DNA from: Planctomycetota bacterium
GTDB taxonomy: Bacteria; Planctomycetota; UBA1135
Reading direction: 5' to 3'
Length of the DNA stretch: 7,073 nt
NCBI GenBank assembly: GCA_027623585.1
Contig: JAQBVK010000127.1
Span: 1 to 7,073 of the forward strand
Below, piece by piece: positions 6,603 to 7,073 of this stretch; within the stretch, counting starts at the first letter, position 1, and each line of letters starts with the position of its first letter. The notes under the pieces are model-generated. The model was not told where the DNA came from and made no database searches. It saw only the letters and a list, made by a program, of their open reading frames with translations. Both the position numbers and the translations under genes were made by a program.

Positions 6603-6631
6603 ATTCTAGGGCATGAGCGAGGCGGCCTCCA
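6603..6631 (-). promoter_or_regulatory. Candidate promoter for ssb and the downstream run
   Basis: On the - strand TAGAAT (6608-6603) matches the sigma-70 -10 consensus at five of six positions. Seventeen bases upstream lies TGGAGG (6631-6626), which matches the -35 consensus at only three of six. Initiation about seven bases beyond the -10 would give a leader of roughly 15-17 bases before the ssb ATG. The site overlaps the start of the divergent PilZ gene. The -35 is weak, so this is tentative. Confidence 0.25.
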
Positions 6632-6993
6632 TGTCCGAACGTCCTTCTGCCCCCCACGGCCGCGAGCGCCGCCGCCACCCGCGCCTGCGGGTCGAAAACC
6701 TGCCGCTTTCGCTCGACGGAAGCGGCGCTCTGCGCGTGCGCGACCTCTCCCGCTCCGGGTTCTGCGTGTTCTCGGAGCAGCCGATGCGCATGATGACCCA
6801 TGTGCGTTTCCACTTCAGCCTGCCGCACGCGACCGAGGCCGAGATCGCGGGCACGGGCGTCGTGGTGCGGTGCGAGCGCGTCTCGCCCGCGATCGGCCAT
6901 TACGAGGTTGCGATTTTCTTCCAGGACTTCGAGAGCGGCTGCGAGAAAGCCCTGATGGGCTACCTTGCCGATCAAGCGCAGGGCGTCGGCTAA
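6631..6993 (+). CDS. PilZ-domain protein (probable cyclic di-GMP sensor)
   Basis: A 120-residue single-domain cytoplasmic protein. PilZ domains bind cyclic di-GMP through an N-terminal RxxxR and a downstream [D/N]xSxxG. Both are present: Arg14 and Arg18 in ERRRHPRLR, and Asp38, Ser40 and Gly43 in RDLSRSGFCVF. The later strand pattern, including GTGVVVRCERV and GHYEVAIFFQDF, fits the PilZ beta-barrel. Ligand binding is inferred from the motifs; the output is unknown because no partner domain is fused. I chose the ATG at 6631 because GAGG lies eight bases upstream. An in-frame ATG at 6613 would add six residues but has AGGG only one base before it; both starts leave the domain intact. The gene is divergent from ssb and is followed by about 80 bases that contain a possible insertion-sequence end. 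Confidence 0.88.
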   Translation: MSERPSAPHGRERRRHPRLRVENLPLSLDGSGALRVRDLSRSGFCVFSEQPMRMMTHVRFHFSLPHATEAEIAGTGVVVRCERVSPAIGHYEVAIFFQDFESGCEKALMGYLADQAQGVG

Positions 6994-7000
6994 CCGGCTG

Positions 7001-7073
7001 CTAAGGCAACGCTGAACAAGTCATTCCGTCCCGGACGCGGTCCTCGCGGCCGGTCTCAGCGTCGCCGGAACCT
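7001..7073. mobile_element. Possible end of an IS5-family insertion sequence (runs off the window)
   Basis: Eight bases after the PilZ stop the sequence reads CTAA followed by GGCAACGCTGAACAAGTC (7005-7022). From memory, one end of E. coli IS5 begins GGAAGGTGCGAACAAGTC. The two agree at 12 of 18 positions, including the first two bases and the last nine. IS5 duplicates a 4-base YTAR target on insertion, and CTAA sits exactly at the expected place. Neither the transposase gene nor the other end is inside the window, so this could be chance similarity or a remnant. No other feature is visible in 6994-7073, and no hairpin with a T-run ends the PilZ gene. Confidence 0.35.

Noticed and set aside
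1..7073. CRISPR arrays, tRNA or rRNA genes, phage genes, toxin-antitoxin pairs
   Set aside because: No regularly spaced repeats, no tRNA-like or rRNA sequence and no such gene products were seen; almost all of the window is explained by nine housekeeping-type genes.

Overview
This is a gene-dense, high-GC bacterial chromosomal window with ordinary housekeeping content and no stretch over 300 bases without a gene. It holds the 3' end of a type II citrate synthase gene on the + strand, then seven complete genes packed on the - strand, then one small PilZ-domain gene on the + strand. The lineage cannot be fixed from this sequence. The SSB N-terminus and the weak or absent Shine-Dalgarno sequences before four of the seven - strand genes are reminiscent of Planctomycetota and related high-GC phyla, but this is only a weak inference.

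Layout: gltA (partial, +) ends at 428, five bases before the convergent stop of the last gene of the - strand run. Read in its own direction, that run is ssb (6580-6119), moaD (6111-5878), moaE (5881-5453), a YcbL-type metallo-beta-lactamase-fold hydrolase (5453-4824), ETF-ubiquinone oxidoreductase (4797-3172), an M17 leucyl aminopeptidase (3153-1708) and an M20D amidohydrolase (1705-434). Gaps range from a 4-base ATGA overlap (moaD/moaE) and a 1-base TGATG overlap (moaE/hydrolase) to 26 bases, so the seven genes probably form one transcription unit. ssb and the PilZ gene diverge from a region of about 30 to 50 bases. After the PilZ stop, about 80 bases remain; they contain a CTAA followed by a sequence resembling the terminal inverted repeat of IS5-family elements.

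Function: the genes fall into unrelated modules. moaD and moaE encode the two subunits of molybdopterin synthase. ETF-QO passes electrons from fatty-acid and amino-acid oxidation to the quinone pool. PepA and the M20D enzyme both release amino acids or acyl groups from small peptides or N-acyl compounds and are probably translationally coupled. SSB serves replication and repair, and the PilZ protein probably senses cyclic di-GMP. I found no convincing previously undescribed system. The items most worth checking are the possible insertion-sequence end at the right edge and the unusual grouping of the - strand run.
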